From Deinococcus marmoris (GTDB lineage: Bacteria > Deinococcota > Deinococci > Deinococcales > Deinococcaceae), in assembly GCF_001949125.1 (NCBI RefSeq), contig NZ_MSTI01000018.1:1-64000 (forward strand): DNA of 64,000 bases, in the 5' to 3' direction. Positions 39,892 through 52,592 of the stretch are shown one piece after another. Positions within the stretch are counted from its first letter, which is position 1. The number at the start of each line of letters is the position of its first letter. The notes beneath the pieces were generated by a model, which worked only from the letters and a program-made list of their open reading frames with translations, ran no database searches and was not told the origin of the DNA. The position numbers were made by a program, and so were the translations under genes.

Positions 39892-42207
39892 GTGACCTAC
39901 GGCAACAACCGCAACAACAAAAATAAGGGCGGCAATGACCGCCGTCCGCCACCGCCCCGGCGCAGTGGCGCGCCCAGTTCCAGCAAACCCAGCCCCTGGA
40001 TTCCGCTGCTACTGCTGATCACCCTACTGGGCAGCCTGACCTACATCTGGCGGCCCTGGGAACACCCCGACAACCTGGGCAGCATCTGGAACGATAAATT
40101 CCAGTTCATCACGCTGGGGCTGGACCTCAAGGGCGGCCTGCGGATCGAACTGGCCCCCGAGTCCGGTACGGCCACCAAGGATGAACTGGACCGCGTGAAA
40201 ACGGTGATCGAGAACCGTGTCAACGCCCTGGGCGTGGCCGAACCCACCGTGACGGTAGCCGGGGGCAAGCGCGTGGTGGTGGAGATTCCAGGCGCGACGC
40301 CCGCCATCCAGCAACGCGCCCGCGCGATCATCCAGCAGACCGCCAAGCTGGAATTCCGCATCGTCAAGGACGGCGCGCAGCCTGATCCGGCAGTGCGTAC
40401 CAGCAAACCCGGCTCCGGCGGTTACACGCTGGCGCAGCTTGGGCCTGTCGAGGCCACCGGGGAAGTGGTGGAAAGCGCCACCTCGGGCACCAACCCGCAG
40501 ACCGGGCAGTGGGTGGTCAACTTCCAGACCACCGACAAGGGCGCGCAGACCTTCGGCGACTTCACCGGCAAGAACGTGAACAAGCTGATGGCCGTGGTGC
40601 TGGACGATCAGATCCAGAGCGTCGCCACCATCAACCAGAAGCTGTTCCGCGACATTCAGATCAGCGGATCGTTTACGCCGGAGGAAGCCAATCAGCTCGC
40701 CCTCGTGCTGAAATCCGGGGCGCTGCCGATCAAGATCAAGACGGAGGCCGAACGCGCCATCGGGCCAACCCTGGGTGCGGACGCCATCCGCAGCGGCGCA
40801 ATTGCCGCGCTGGTGGGTATCGGACTGGTCTTCGTGATGCTGTTCCTGTACTACGGGCTGTGGTTTGGTCTGGTAGGCGCGCTGGGCCTGCTGTTCTCCA
40901 GCATCCTGATTTTGGGGATGCTGGCGGGCTTCGGGTCCACGCTGACGCTGCCGGGGATCGCGGGTCTGGTGCTGACCATCGGGGCCGCCGTGGACGGCAA
41001 CGTGATCTCGTTCGAGCGCATCAAGGAAGAGCTGTACCGGGGCAAGGGCATCAGGAATTCCATCGAGGCCGGGTACAAACACTCCACCGCCGCGATTCTG
41101 GACGTGAACGCCTCGCACCTGCTGGCGGCCATTGCGCTGTACAACTACTCCACCGGGCCGGTCAAGGGCTTTGCCGTGACGCTGATGATCGGCGTGATCG
41201 CCGCGACGTTCTCCAATCTGGTCTTCGCCCGTTGGTTTATCGAGTGGATCGCCCGGCGTCATCCCAACATGAACGCCCGGCAGTGGGTCAAGAACACCCA
41301 CATCGACTTTATTAAAGCCGCGCCGTACATCACCAGCGCCAGCATTCTGCTCGCCGTCATCGGCGGGGGCGTGCTGGCCACCAAGGGCCTGAATTACGGC
41401 GTGGACTTCACCTCCGGCACCACGCTGACCCTGCGGACCGACACCACCACCAACACCGAGCAGGTGCGGGCGGCGGCGTCGGGCGCGGGCATCGCCAAGG
41501 TCAACGACCAGAGCGCGGCGATCCAGCGCGACGTGAATCCCACCCAGAACGGCGTGCAGTACAACGTCAAGGTGCCCGAACTGACCGCCGCCGAGGCCGA
41601 CAAGCTGGGCGCGGCCCTGAGCAAACTGCCCGGCGGCGAGGTCCAGGCCACCGAAACCGTCGGTCCCACGGTGGGCAAGGAGCTGACCCAGAAGACCATC
41701 TACGCCGTGCTGCTGGGCCTAGGCCTGATCCTGGTCTACGTGGGCTTCCGCTTCGACTTCATCATGGGGCTGGGCAGCATCGTGGCTGTGCTGCACGACG
41801 TGGCCATCGTGATGGGCCTGTACTCGCTGCTGGGGCTGGAGTTCGGCATCGCCAGCGTGGCCGCCCTGCTGACTCTGATCGGCTACTCGCTGAACGACTC
41901 GATCATCGTCTCGGACCGGATTCGCGAGAATATCCGCGAGATGCGCGGTAAGGGCTTCCGCGAGATCGTCAACGTCAGCATCAACCAGACGCTGTCGCGC
42001 ACCATCATGACCTCGGTCTCCACCATGCTGCCCCTGATCAGCCTGCTGATCTTCGGTGGCCCGGTGCTGCGCGACTTCAGTCTGGCGCTGCTGGTGGGCA
42101 TCGTCATCGGCACGTACAGCAGCATCTACATTGTCGCGCCGCTGGTGGTGTACGTGGAGGAATGGAACAAGAAGCGCCAGAGTGGAGCAAAACCCGCCAA
42201 GGCGTAA
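39892..42207 (+). CDS. secDF: Fused protein translocase subunit SecDF
   Basis: SecD and SecF use the proton gradient to pull proteins through SecYEG. Here they are fused in 771 residues. The N-terminus is Asn-, Gly- and Pro-rich; the first helix is at ~35-52. The SecD P1 region follows with LGLDLKGGLRIEL. The SecD helices (ALVGIGLVFVMLFLYYGL; AGLVLTIGAAVDGNVISFERIKEE) end near 455. The SecF half begins with YGVDFTSGTTLTLR and ends with GYSLNDSIIVSDRIRENI. The start is a GTG at 39892 with GGAG 8 bases upstream. A terminator follows. Confidence 0.96.
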   Translation: MTYGNNRNNKNKGGNDRRPPPPRRSGAPSSSKPSPWIPLLLLITLLGSLTYIWRPWEHPDNLGSIWNDKFQFITLGLDLKGGLRIELAPESGTATKDELDRVKTVIENRVNALGVAEPTVTVAGGKRVVVEIPGATPAIQQRARAIIQQTAKLEFRIVKDGAQPDPAVRTSKPGSGGYTLAQLGPVEATGEVVESATSGTNPQTGQWVVNFQTTDKGAQTFGDFTGKNVNKLMAVVLDDQIQSVATINQKLFRDIQISGSFTPEEANQLALVLKSGALPIKIKTEAERAIGPTLGADAIRSGAIAALVGIGLVFVMLFLYYGLWFGLVGALGLLFSSILILGMLAGFGSTLTLPGIAGLVLTIGAAVDGNVISFERIKEELYRGKGIRNSIEAGYKHSTAAILDVNASHLLAAIALYNYSTGPVKGFAVTLMIGVIAATFSNLVFARWFIEWIARRHPNMNARQWVKNTHIDFIKAAPYITSASILLAVIGGGVLATKGLNYGVDFTSGTTLTLRTDTTTNTEQVRAAASGAGIAKVNDQSAAIQRDVNPTQNGVQYNVKVPELTAAEADKLGAALSKLPGGEVQATETVGPTVGKELTQKTIYAVLLGLGLILVYVGFRFDFIMGLGSIVAVLHDVAIVMGLYSLLGLEFGIASVAALLTLIGYSLNDSIIVSDRIRENIREMRGKGFREIVNVSINQTLSRTIMTSVSTMLPLISLLIFGGPVLRDFSLALLVGIVIGTYSSIYIVAPLVVYVEEWNKKRQSGAKPAKA

Positions 42208-42260
42208 GCCCCGCTGTCGTTGGCCCCGTCTCTTCCGATGTGGAGGAGGCGGGGCTTTTC
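42206..42260 (+). terminator. Rho-independent terminator after secDF
   Basis: AAGCCCCGC (42206-42214) pairs with GCGGGGCTT (42249-42257) and ends in TTTTC. Confidence 0.8.
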
Positions 42261-42273
42261 TGTGTCCGACGTT

Positions 42274-42341
42274 GGCTTGACCAGACACCCGGTTTGACCA
42301 GACCCACGGTTTGATCAGGACCTGGCTCGATCAGGCAGATC
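42274..42341 (+). repeat. Four imperfect 17-bp tandem repeats
   Basis: Units start at 42274, 42291, 42308 and 42325; unit 2 is GGTTTGACCAGACCCAC. The core TTGACCAG or TTGATCAG recurs every 17 bases. The array ends about 30 bases before the start codon at 42371. It could be a regulator-binding array or a simple repeat. Confidence 0.65.
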
Positions 42342-42370
42342 GAGCGCCAGTTCAGTGGCACACTCGGCCC

Positions 42371-43940
<1,570 letters not shown>

Positions 43941-43954
43941 GCGAATGAAAGCGA

Positions 43955-43992
43955 GCGAGGAGAAAACCCTATTGTCAGGGTCTTCTCCTCGC
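43955..43992. terminator. Hairpin between convergent argC/lysY and TctC-type genes
   Basis: GCGAGGAGAAAACCCT pairs with AGGGTCTTCTCCTCGC with one mismatch. It can act for both strands; no long T-run follows. Confidence 0.6.
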
Positions 43993-44009
43993 CGCATGTT
44001 CTGAAACGG

Positions 44010-44966
44010 TTACTTCAGGATATTCAGATCCTGCAACAACTGCGCCACATCGGTCCTCTGTACTCGCACAAAGCGGTCAAAAGTCGTGCCGGAAGCGAAG
44101 TATGCATCCCACTTGTTCTCGGCCAGTTTCTTCTTCCAGGTGTCCGTGCGGACCATGCGGGTCATCATGACCGTGAGGTCAGAACGCTGGGCAGCACTGA
44201 TCTTGCCTGTCGCCACGACGCCGCGCCAGTTGGACACGTCCACGTTGTAGCCCTTGGCGATCAATGTGGGCAGGTTGACGCCCACCACCGCTTCGGGGGC
44301 CAGGATCGCCAGACCGCGCACCTGCCCGCTCCTGATCATGTCCTCGATCTCGCTGTATCCGGCGCTGACCACGTCCAGTTCGCCGCCCAGCATGGCCTTG
44401 GCCGCCTGCGCGCCGCCTGCCGAGGGAATGAATTTGACCTGCGACATGGGAATCTTGAGTTCCTTGGCCAGCTTGCCCACCGCGACGTGCCCGCTGCCGC
44501 CCTCGCTGCTGCCACCAAAGCGGATGGCCGAGGGGTTGCTCTTGAAGGCGCTGATCATTTCCTCGACAGTCTTATAGGGCGATTTGGCCGACACGATCAG
44601 CACCTCGTAGGAGGTGGTCAGACGGGCGATGGGGGTCACGTCCGAGTTGAGGTCATACGGACTTTTGTTGATGGGAATCCCAGCCACCATGACAAATCCC
44701 GTGACCATCAGGTTATTGGGCTGGCCCTTGAGCTTCACGAATTCGGCCAGTCCCAGCGTTCCGGCCTTGCCGGGAATGTTGTACACGCTGACGTTGGGGG
44801 CTAGTTTCTCGGCGCGCAGCGTCTCGGCAATCGCCTGCGCGGTGCCGTCCCAGCCGCCGCCCGCCGAGGCCGGGGCCAGAATCTTGAGTTCGGACTGCGC
44901 CTGCGCGGAGGCCGTGAACAGCAGGGTAGCAGTGGCGATCAGGGTAAACCGGCGAATACGCGACAT
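44010..44966 (-). CDS. TctC/Bug-family solute-binding protein (orphan)
   Basis: This is the periplasmic binding component of a tripartite tricarboxylate-type transporter. The 318-residue protein has a signal peptide ending ASAQAQ (~23). The family features follow: LKILAPASAGGGWDGTAQAIAETL, YNIPGKAGTLGLAEFV and RFGGSSEGGSGHVAVG. AAAGGAG lies 9 bases before the ATG at 44966. No TctA or TctB membrane subunit is in the window, so it either serves a transporter encoded elsewhere or acts as a sensor partner. The ligand is unknown. Confidence 0.9.
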   Translation of the reverse strand: MSRIRRFTLIATATLLFTASAQAQSELKILAPASAGGGWDGTAQAIAETLRAEKLAPNVSVYNIPGKAGTLGLAEFVKLKGQPNNLMVTGFVMVAGIPINKSPYDLNSDVTPIARLTTSYEVLIVSAKSPYKTVEEMISAFKSNPSAIRFGGSSEGGSGHVAVGKLAKELKIPMSQVKFIPSAGGAQAAKAMLGGELDVVSAGYSEIEDMIRSGQVRGLAILAPEAVVGVNLPTLIAKGYNVDVSNWRGVVATGKISAAQRSDLTVMMTRMVRTDTWKKKLAENKWDAYFASGTTFDRFVRVQRTDVAQLLQDLNILK

Positions 44967-46631
<1,665 letters not shown>

Positions 46632-46650
46632 GGAGCGGCAGAATGAAGCG

Positions 46651-47436
46651 GTGAACGTTTCTATTTACCGGGTTCTTTCTGAGGCAGGAGAGGGGGGCAA
46701 ACTTGTCGCCGTCTTTCCCGATGCGGACGATGATTTGCAGGCCAGGGCAGCCGAGGCCGGCGCACCCCTGAGCGTGTTCGTGCAGTCGGCCAGCCTGTCT
46801 GAGATTGCGTTGCGGGTCTTCACGCCAGTCAAGGAGAAAGGCAGCTCGGACAGCGCGGCGATTGCAGCACTGGCGCACTTGCGGACAAACCTGCTGGACG
46901 TGGCCGAGGTCCAGATGGGCGGCGAGACCCTGCCCGCCCAACTGTGCGGCAGCGAATGGCTGCTGCGTCAGGGCGTGCCAGACGTGGCGGAGAGAGAGGC
47001 GGACCTCTCCCCCATCGGCCTGGGCACGAGGCGGGTCTGGATTTCCAGTCTGGGACGGCCCAATCTGGTGGTGGAGGTTTCCACTCTGGCTGCGCTGGAC
47101 GCCTTCACGCCAAATGCGGAGGCGATTTCAGCCGTCAACCAAAGCACAGACACGACGGGCCTGATTCTCCTGGCAGCGGGTGGGCTGGGCCGCGCCGATC
47201 TGAGTTTCCGGGCTTTTGGACCGCTCAAGGGCTTTCAGGAGGATGCCGCCAGCAGCAACATGCTGGCCTGTACGGTGGGCGTGCTGGGCGCATCGAATCG
47301 TCTGCCCGCCGACACCAATCTGCTGCGCGCGGCCCAGCGGATGCCGGGGCAACCCGCGCAGCTGAGTGTGCAATTTGGGGAAGTCGGGACCGGGGTGGAA
47401 GTCTGGGTGGGCGGGTCTGCCACACCTCTGACCTGA
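46651..47436 (+). CDS. PhzF-family isomerase/epimerase-like protein
   Basis: The ~261-residue protein has the PhzF pattern. The N-terminal half runs from [26 protein letters not shown], with the acid position in this region altered relative to PhzF. The C-terminal half contains [27 protein letters not shown], the equivalent of the GEDPATGSA loop. The usual N-terminal GNP motif is replaced by GGK, so catalysis is uncertain. The start is unclear (GTG 46651 or 46624). It directly follows homocitrate synthase in the same direction, but a metabolic link is not evident. Confidence 0.75.
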   Translation: MNVSIYRVLSEAGEGGKLVAVFPDADDDLQARAAEAGAPLSVFVQSASLSEIALRVFTPVKEKGSSDSAAIAALAHLRTNLLDVAEVQMGGETLPAQLCGSEWLLRQGVPDVAEREADLSPIGLGTRRVWISSLGRPNLVVEVSTLAALDAFTPNAEAISAVNQSTDTTGLILLAAGGLGRADLSFRAFGPLKGFQEDAASSNMLACTVGVLGASNRLPADTNLLRAAQRMPGQPAQLSVQFGEVGTGVEVWVGGSATPLT

Positions 47437-47473
47437 GCAGTCCAGCGTCACGTTACGCAGCGCGCCGAACCCC

Positions 47474-47479
47474 TAGACT
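47474..47479 (+). promoter_or_regulatory. Leaderless -10 box for rlmN
   Basis: TAGACT ends 6 bases before the ATG at 47486. Confidence 0.5.
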
Positions 47480-47485
47480 GCGGGG

Positions 47486-48541
47486 ATGCAGCTCCTTCTC
47501 GACCTTCACCCCGACGCTTACCCGCTAGAAGGCTTCCGGCGCACGCAACTGCTGGAATGGGTCTACGTGCAGGGAGCGGGAACCTTTGACGGCATGAGCA
47601 ACCTGCCCGCCGAGCTGCGGGCCGAGCTGACCGGGCAGTACCACCTCAACCCCTTCCGCGAGATCGAAACGGTTCGCAGCAGCGACGGCAGCGTCAAGTA
47701 CCTGTTTACCCTGCAAGACGGGCGGCAGATGGAAGCGGTGTATATGCCGTACCTGGACCGCAAAACGGTCTGCGTGTCCACAATGGTGGGTTGCCCGGCC
47801 AAATGTTCGTTCTGCGCCACCGGGGCGATGGGTTTCGGGCGCAACCTGACCCCTGGCGAGATCGTGGGGCAGGTGCTGGCGGTGGCCGGGGGCGAGGGTC
47901 TGGCCCCGCGTGAGCTACGAAATCTGGTGTTCATGGGCATGGGCGAGGCGATGCTCAACTATGACCACACGATGGCGGCGGCGCGCATTCTGCTGCACCC
48001 GCAGGCGCTGGGCATGAGCAAACGCCGCATCACGCTGTCCACCGTGGGCATTGCCAAGGGCATCACCCGACTGGCCGCCGAGGACGATCTGGGCCTCAAG
48101 CTGGCGATCAGCCTGCACGCGCCCGACGAGGAAACCCGCCAGCGCATCATCCCCACCGGGGCGGCCAATTCTATTGCCGAGATCATGGCGGCGGCGCGCG
48201 AGTACCAGGGCGTGACGGGGCGGCGTATCACCTTTGAATACACCATGCTGCGCGGGGTGAACGACGCGGTGTGGCAGGCCGAACTGCTGGCCGATCTGCT
48301 GCGCGGGCTGGTCAGCCACGTCAACCTGATTCCCATGAATCCCTGGGACGGCAGCGGTTTCCAGAGTACCTCCGAGGCCGATATTCAGGCGTTCTACGAC
48401 ACGCTGGAAGCGCGCGGCGTGGATGTCAGCGTGCGCCGTTCACGAGGCAAGGATGCAGGGGCGGCCTGCGGGCAACTGGCCCTCAAGCGGCCCGGCGCGG
48501 TCAGCGGGAATCCGGCGGCTGGCCTGGGCGCGGCGCTCTAG
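47486..48541 (+). CDS. rlmN: Dual-specificity RNA methyltransferase RlmN
   Basis: RlmN is a radical SAM enzyme that methylates C2 of A2503 in 23S rRNA and of A37 in some tRNAs. The 351-residue protein has an N-terminal RNA-binding domain ([19 protein letters not shown]). The cluster motif C-x3-C-x2-C follows in [13 protein letters not shown], then [10 protein letters not shown]. Methyl-carrying Cys residues are in [10 protein letters not shown] and, at the C-terminus, [18 protein letters not shown] lies 6 bases before the ATG, without a ribosome-binding site, so it is probably leaderless. Confidence 0.95.
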   Translation: MQLLLDLHPDAYPLEGFRRTQLLEWVYVQGAGTFDGMSNLPAELRAELTGQYHLNPFREIETVRSSDGSVKYLFTLQDGRQMEAVYMPYLDRKTVCVSTMVGCPAKCSFCATGAMGFGRNLTPGEIVGQVLAVAGGEGLAPRELRNLVFMGMGEAMLNYDHTMAAARILLHPQALGMSKRRITLSTVGIAKGITRLAAEDDLGLKLAISLHAPDEETRQRIIPTGAANSIAEIMAAAREYQGVTGRRITFEYTMLRGVNDAVWQAELLADLLRGLVSHVNLIPMNPWDGSGFQSTSEADIQAFYDTLEARGVDVSVRRSRGKDAGAACGQLALKRPGAVSGNPAAGLGAAL

Positions 48542-48655
48542 TCCTGGCACCACAGGGGGCACCACAGGGCCGCCGGGTCCCCCACTGCCGTAAGAGTTAT
48601 GGAAAAAGCCGGGTGCTACGCTGAGGGTGTTTTAACGACCTCAGGAGGCTCCCAG

Positions 48656-50353
48656 GTGAAGCAAAAATTACGTTTCAGCCGTTCCAGACGCGCTGCATTG
48701 ATGGGCCTGCTGCCCGGCCTGCTGCTGGGTTTCGCAGGCAGCGGTTCGGCCCAGACCATGATCGACACCGTCACGTCTGTCGGCATCCAGAACACTTTGA
48801 ATTCGGCCACCACCATCCCCAAAATGCCGACACTGCCCACAGCGGGCCAGAATGCGGCGGCCCAGACCACAGCGGCTCAGACGGCGGCCCAGGGTGCCCC
48901 GGCACAGGCCACTCCCCCCTCGACAGCTCCGTCATCGGCCACTCCTCCCCCGCCCGTCACTCCCCTGACCCCGGCGCAGCAGGCAGGGCTGGACAAGGCC
49001 CAGGTCGCCTACGACGCCAAGAACTACGCGCAGGCCCGCAGCGGCTTCGAGGCGCTGGTGGCGCAGAACTACGGCAACCCGGAGCCGCATTTTGGACTGG
49101 CGCTCTCGCTGCTGGCGCTGGGCAACGACAAGGGCGCGGCCTTTGAACTGCGGCAGTTTGTGACGCTAGCCCCGGACCGTTACGAGGGGCCGTACAACCT
49201 GGGCGTGATCGCGGGCCGGGGCGGGGACCACGCCGGGGCGCTGCAACTGTACGGACAGGCCGCCACGCTGATGGTGGGCAAGGCCAGCGCCTCTGCCCAG
49301 CGGCAGGTGCTGGAGGCGCTGGCCACCGAGCAGACCCGCATGGCCGACTTCACGGCCCTGAGCGCCACCCTGACCCAGATCACGGCGCTGGCCCCGGATG
49401 ACCTGAACGCCGCCTACCGGCTGGCCCAGGCCCGCACACTGGCTGGGCAGGGAGCCGAGGCATTGCCGGGCCTGTACGCGCTGTTGCAGGCCGACGGCAC
49501 CCGTATGGACGCCGCCCTGCTGCTGGCCGACATCTACATGGGCCAGGGACTGCCGGACCGCGCGCTGCGCGAGCTGGACGCCGCCGTGAAACGCGTAAAG
49601 AAGGCCAGCGAGCGTTCGGCGCTGCTGCTGCGCAAGGCCGACATCCTGGCCGCCGGGAACGATACCCGTGGGGCAGTGCTGGCGGCCAGCGCGGCCACCA
49701 AAGCCGACAAGTACAATGCCCGGGCTTTTGCGCGCGAGGGCGAATTGCGGGCACTGCGCAATGACCGGCCCGGCGCACAGGCCGCGTACCTGAACGCCGT
49801 GCGGCTGGCCCCCGACAACGCCATGTACCGCACCGCCCTGGCCGGGGTGCGCCTGACCCTGGGCCGCTTCGACGAGGCCGCCGCCGACACCGCACTGGCG
49901 CTGAAGCTGAAGCCCGACGCGGCCACTTCGGCACGGGCGCTGTACGTGCGCGGCATTGCTGCCTACCGCCAGAACCGCCTGCTGGACGCCGTGATCGCCC
50001 TTAAGGAAAGCCACAAACGCCGCCCCGACGCCGACACCGCGCTGTGGCTGGGCCTGAGCTACTACGCCCAGCAGGACTATGCGGCGGCGGCGGGTGCCCT
50101 GGCCGACAGCGTGCGCCTCAGCCCCACGCCCACCGCCCGGCTAAATCTGGCCTCCGCCCTGCTGGCCAGCGCCCGCTACCCCGAGGCCGAGGCCGTGCTG
50201 CGCGGTCTGGTGACCGAGGACCCCAAAGCCGCCGACGCTTGGTACATGCTGGGACTGGCGCAAAGGTCACAGCGCCAGGACGATCAGGCCAGGGTGTCAC
50301 TGAAGACGGCGGCCAACCTGGGCAACAGCAAGGCCAAAGACGCACTGAAATAA
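48656..50353 (+). CDS. Exported tetratricopeptide-repeat protein
   Basis: The 565-residue protein has a signal peptide (RAALMGLLPGLLLGFAGSGSAQ, residues ~10-31) and a low-complexity Ala/Pro/Thr linker (~60-120). About ten TPR or Sel1-like helical repeats fill the rest (LDKAQVAYDAKNYAQARSGF; WLGLSYYAQQDYAAAAGALA; WYMLGLAQRSQRQDDQARVS). It is likely a periplasmic scaffold. I chose the GTG at 48656 because AGGAGG lies 7-8 bases upstream; the frame is open further out without such a site. A terminator follows. Confidence 0.83.
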   Translation: MKQKLRFSRSRRAALMGLLPGLLLGFAGSGSAQTMIDTVTSVGIQNTLNSATTIPKMPTLPTAGQNAAAQTTAAQTAAQGAPAQATPPSTAPSSATPPPPVTPLTPAQQAGLDKAQVAYDAKNYAQARSGFEALVAQNYGNPEPHFGLALSLLALGNDKGAAFELRQFVTLAPDRYEGPYNLGVIAGRGGDHAGALQLYGQAATLMVGKASASAQRQVLEALATEQTRMADFTALSATLTQITALAPDDLNAAYRLAQARTLAGQGAEALPGLYALLQADGTRMDAALLLADIYMGQGLPDRALRELDAAVKRVKKASERSALLLRKADILAAGNDTRGAVLAASAATKADKYNARAFAREGELRALRNDRPGAQAAYLNAVRLAPDNAMYRTALAGVRLTLGRFDEAAADTALALKLKPDAATSARALYVRGIAAYRQNRLLDAVIALKESHKRRPDADTALWLGLSYYAQQDYAAAAGALADSVRLSPTPTARLNLASALLASARYPEAEAVLRGLVTEDPKAADAWYMLGLAQRSQRQDDQARVSLKTAANLGNSKAKDALK

Positions 50354-50367
50354 AGAAGAGGACGAGT

Positions 50368-50410
50368 GGCGGCGGGAGGGGGAAATCTGACCCTTCCCGC
50401 CGCCGTTTGT
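50368..50410 (+). terminator. Terminator after the TPR protein
   Basis: GGCGGCGGGA (50368-50377) pairs with TCCCGCCGCC (50395-50404), followed by GTTTGT. Confidence 0.75.
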
Positions 50411-50730
50411 CGTCCTGCGCCGCAGACCCCGGCCCTGTCCAGACCCAACGGGCGTCCATGAGCCTGCCGGATGCCCTGCCCACACGCTTTTTCTGTAAGC
50501 TGAGGCACGGCATTCACAACTTGGCCGCCGCTGTTTGGGGCAGCCCAGCACGGAAACAGACCAATGCTGGAATTATGAAGAGGGGTTCAAGGGGGTTGTA
50601 TGCGGGCAAACACGACAGAACACGGTCTCCCACGGGGGAATAAAGACATCACACCGCAGTGTCCTCGGCGCAGGGCAGGGGCCACAGTTGGAATGGGCAC
50701 GGCTGGAATGAACACGGCTGGGAGACCACT
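50411..50730. other. 320-base gap before the SPOR gene
   Basis: It must contain the promoter of the SPOR-rex-lipoprotein operon. I see no further gene, repeat or RNA. GGAATGGGCACGGCTGGAAT-like bases near 50693-50720 form a short direct repeat (GGCTGGAATG / GGCTGGGAG). Confidence 0.45.
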
Positions 50731-51885
50731 ATGAGCAAACCTACCTCTGCCCGCCGCTGGCCCGACATTCTGATCGGGGTGCTGGTGCTGCTGCTGCTGG
50801 CCGGATTCGCCGCACTGTTGCTGGGCCAGCGCAAGACCGCTACCACCACCACACCCACCGCCACGGCATCGGCCACTTCCGGCATTCCCGCTGCGCCGGG
50901 CACGGCGGAAAGCGCCACCACCCCGAACACGGCAACCACGGGCATCACGCCTCCTACGGCAGACCCCGCACCAGCCGCCGATACGGGCAGCACGGACACG
51001 GCTCCTGCTGGCACCACACCTGCCGACACAGCATCTGCTGACACGGCACAGACCACGCCGTCCGCCGACGCCAGCACCGAGGCCCCGATCATTCCCGCCG
51101 CCCCTACACCACAGGCGACGCCCGACGCGGCAGCCAGCACGGACACCCCGCCAGCCACGACACCGACGGCTGAGACCCCCACGCCACAGCCGGAAACCCC
51201 GCAGGCGCAGATCACCGAGACACCCACGCCTGCCGAGACGCCTGCTGCCACCACCGTCACGCCCCGCAGCGGCGGAGCCATCGCCACCAGCGAGAGCCGC
51301 ACGCCTCTGCGCAGCGACTACCGTATCAGCCTGGGCAGCTTCGGCAGCGTGGGCACGGCCCAAAGCCGCACCGCGCCGGTCAGCACGCTGGGGTACAGGG
51401 TCTATCCCATCGACCTGGGCAGTCAGGTGGTGGCGCAGGTCGGCCCCTTCGCCGACGAGGCCAGCGCCCGTCAGGCCCTGGGTGACATTCAGCGGGCCTA
51501 CCCCGGGGCGCTGCTGTACCCGCCCCGCGCCAAGGCCAGCAGCACCCCCAGCACGTCTGAGAGCAGCACTTCCACTTCTGACAGCAACAGCAGCTCCAGC
51601 AGCGCCCCTGCCGCCAGCCCGGCTCCGGCCAGCAGCGCCCCGACGGCAACTGATGCGCCCGCCTCTCCTGCTGGCCCGATCTACCTGCAAGTGGGGGCCT
51701 TTGACCGGGTGGAAAGCGCACAGAAGATGGTGCAGCAATTGCGCGACCTGGGCTACGTGCCCACCGTCAATGCCCCGGATGGCCGCAAGGTCACGGTGGC
51801 TGTCGGCCCCTACACCGGCGACGCGCTGACCCGTACCGAGAAGCGGCTGGACGACAACAATCTGGACCACTTCCGGGTGCGCTGA
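50731..51885 (+). CDS. Membrane-anchored protein with two SPOR domains
   Basis: SPOR domains bind glycan strands stripped of stem peptides, often at the division site. The 384-residue protein has one N-terminal helix (DILIGVLVLLLLAGFAALLL, ~12-31) and a long Thr/Ala/Pro-rich linker (35-190). A first SPOR domain follows (~195-270, YRISLGSFGSVGTAQSRTAPV), then a Ser-rich linker and a second SPOR domain (~317-384, IYLQVGAFDRVESAQKMVQQL). The stop overlaps the rex start by one base (TGATG), so it heads a tightly coupled operon. Confidence 0.87.
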   Translation: MSKPTSARRWPDILIGVLVLLLLAGFAALLLGQRKTATTTTPTATASATSGIPAAPGTAESATTPNTATTGITPPTADPAPAADTGSTDTAPAGTTPADTASADTAQTTPSADASTEAPIIPAAPTPQATPDAAASTDTPPATTPTAETPTPQPETPQAQITETPTPAETPAATTVTPRSGGAIATSESRTPLRSDYRISLGSFGSVGTAQSRTAPVSTLGYRVYPIDLGSQVVAQVGPFADEASARQALGDIQRAYPGALLYPPRAKASSTPSTSESSTSTSDSNSSSSSAPAASPAPASSAPTATDAPASPAGPIYLQVGAFDRVESAQKMVQQLRDLGYVPTVNAPDGRKVTVAVGPYTGDALTRTEKRLDDNNLDHFRVR

Positions 51886-52592
51886 TGGCCGAGGTCCCCA
51901 CTGCCGCCATCAGCCGTCTGGTCACCTACCTGCGGATTCTGGAAGAACTGGAGACGCGCGACATCAGCCGCACCAGCAGCACCGATCTGGCCGAACGCGC
52001 CGGGGTCAGCGCTTTTCAGGTCCGCAAGGATCTGGCCTACTTCGGACGCTTCGGCACGCGCGGCATGGGCTACACCGTGCCGATCCTCAAGCGTGAGCTG
52101 ATGCGGGTGCTAGGCCTGAACCAGACCTGGAACGTGGTGATCGTGGGCGTGGGACGGCTGGGGCAGGCCATCGCCAACTATCCGGGGGCCAGCGATTACC
52201 AGTTTCAGTACGTGGGCCTGTTCGATGTCAGTCCTGAACTGGTGGGGCGGCAGGTCCGGGACCTGACCGTGCGCCACATCGGGGAACTGCGCGACTTCGT
52301 GCGGGAGAACAAGGTGGATATGGGCTTTCTGGCCGTGCCACCCGAACGCGCCCAGGACGCCGCGCAGGCGATGGTCACCGCCGGGGTACGCGGCATCCTC
52401 AATTTCGCTCCAGTGGTGATCGGGCCGCGTCCACCGGAAGGCCGGGCCGAGAGCAACGCTCAGCAAGAAATTGGTGATGATTGGCGTGGTGTAATCGTCG
52501 AGAACGTCGATTTCCTGGCCGGGATGAAACGCCTGGCCTTTTACACCCTCAACCCCCACCTGAAAGATTCACCCGTCCCGGAGGACACTTGA
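51885..52592 (+). CDS. rex: Redox-sensing transcriptional repressor Rex
   Basis: Rex senses the NADH/NAD+ ratio and represses fermentation and respiration genes when NADH is low. The 235-residue protein has an N-terminal winged helix (residues 5-80, AISRLVTYLRILEEL; LAERAGVSAFQVRKDLAYFG). The Rossmann domain has VIVGVGRLGQAIANY and a C-terminal domain-swapped helix (VIVENVDFLAGMKRLAFY). It lies between a SPOR protein and a lipoprotein with one-base stop/start overlaps on both sides, an unusual setting for rex. Confidence 0.95.
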   Translation: MAEVPTAAISRLVTYLRILEELETRDISRTSSTDLAERAGVSAFQVRKDLAYFGRFGTRGMGYTVPILKRELMRVLGLNQTWNVVIVGVGRLGQAIANYPGASDYQFQYVGLFDVSPELVGRQVRDLTVRHIGELRDFVRENKVDMGFLAVPPERAQDAAQAMVTAGVRGILNFAPVVIGPRPPEGRAESNAQQEIGDDWRGVIVENVDFLAGMKRLAFYTLNPHLKDSPVPEDT

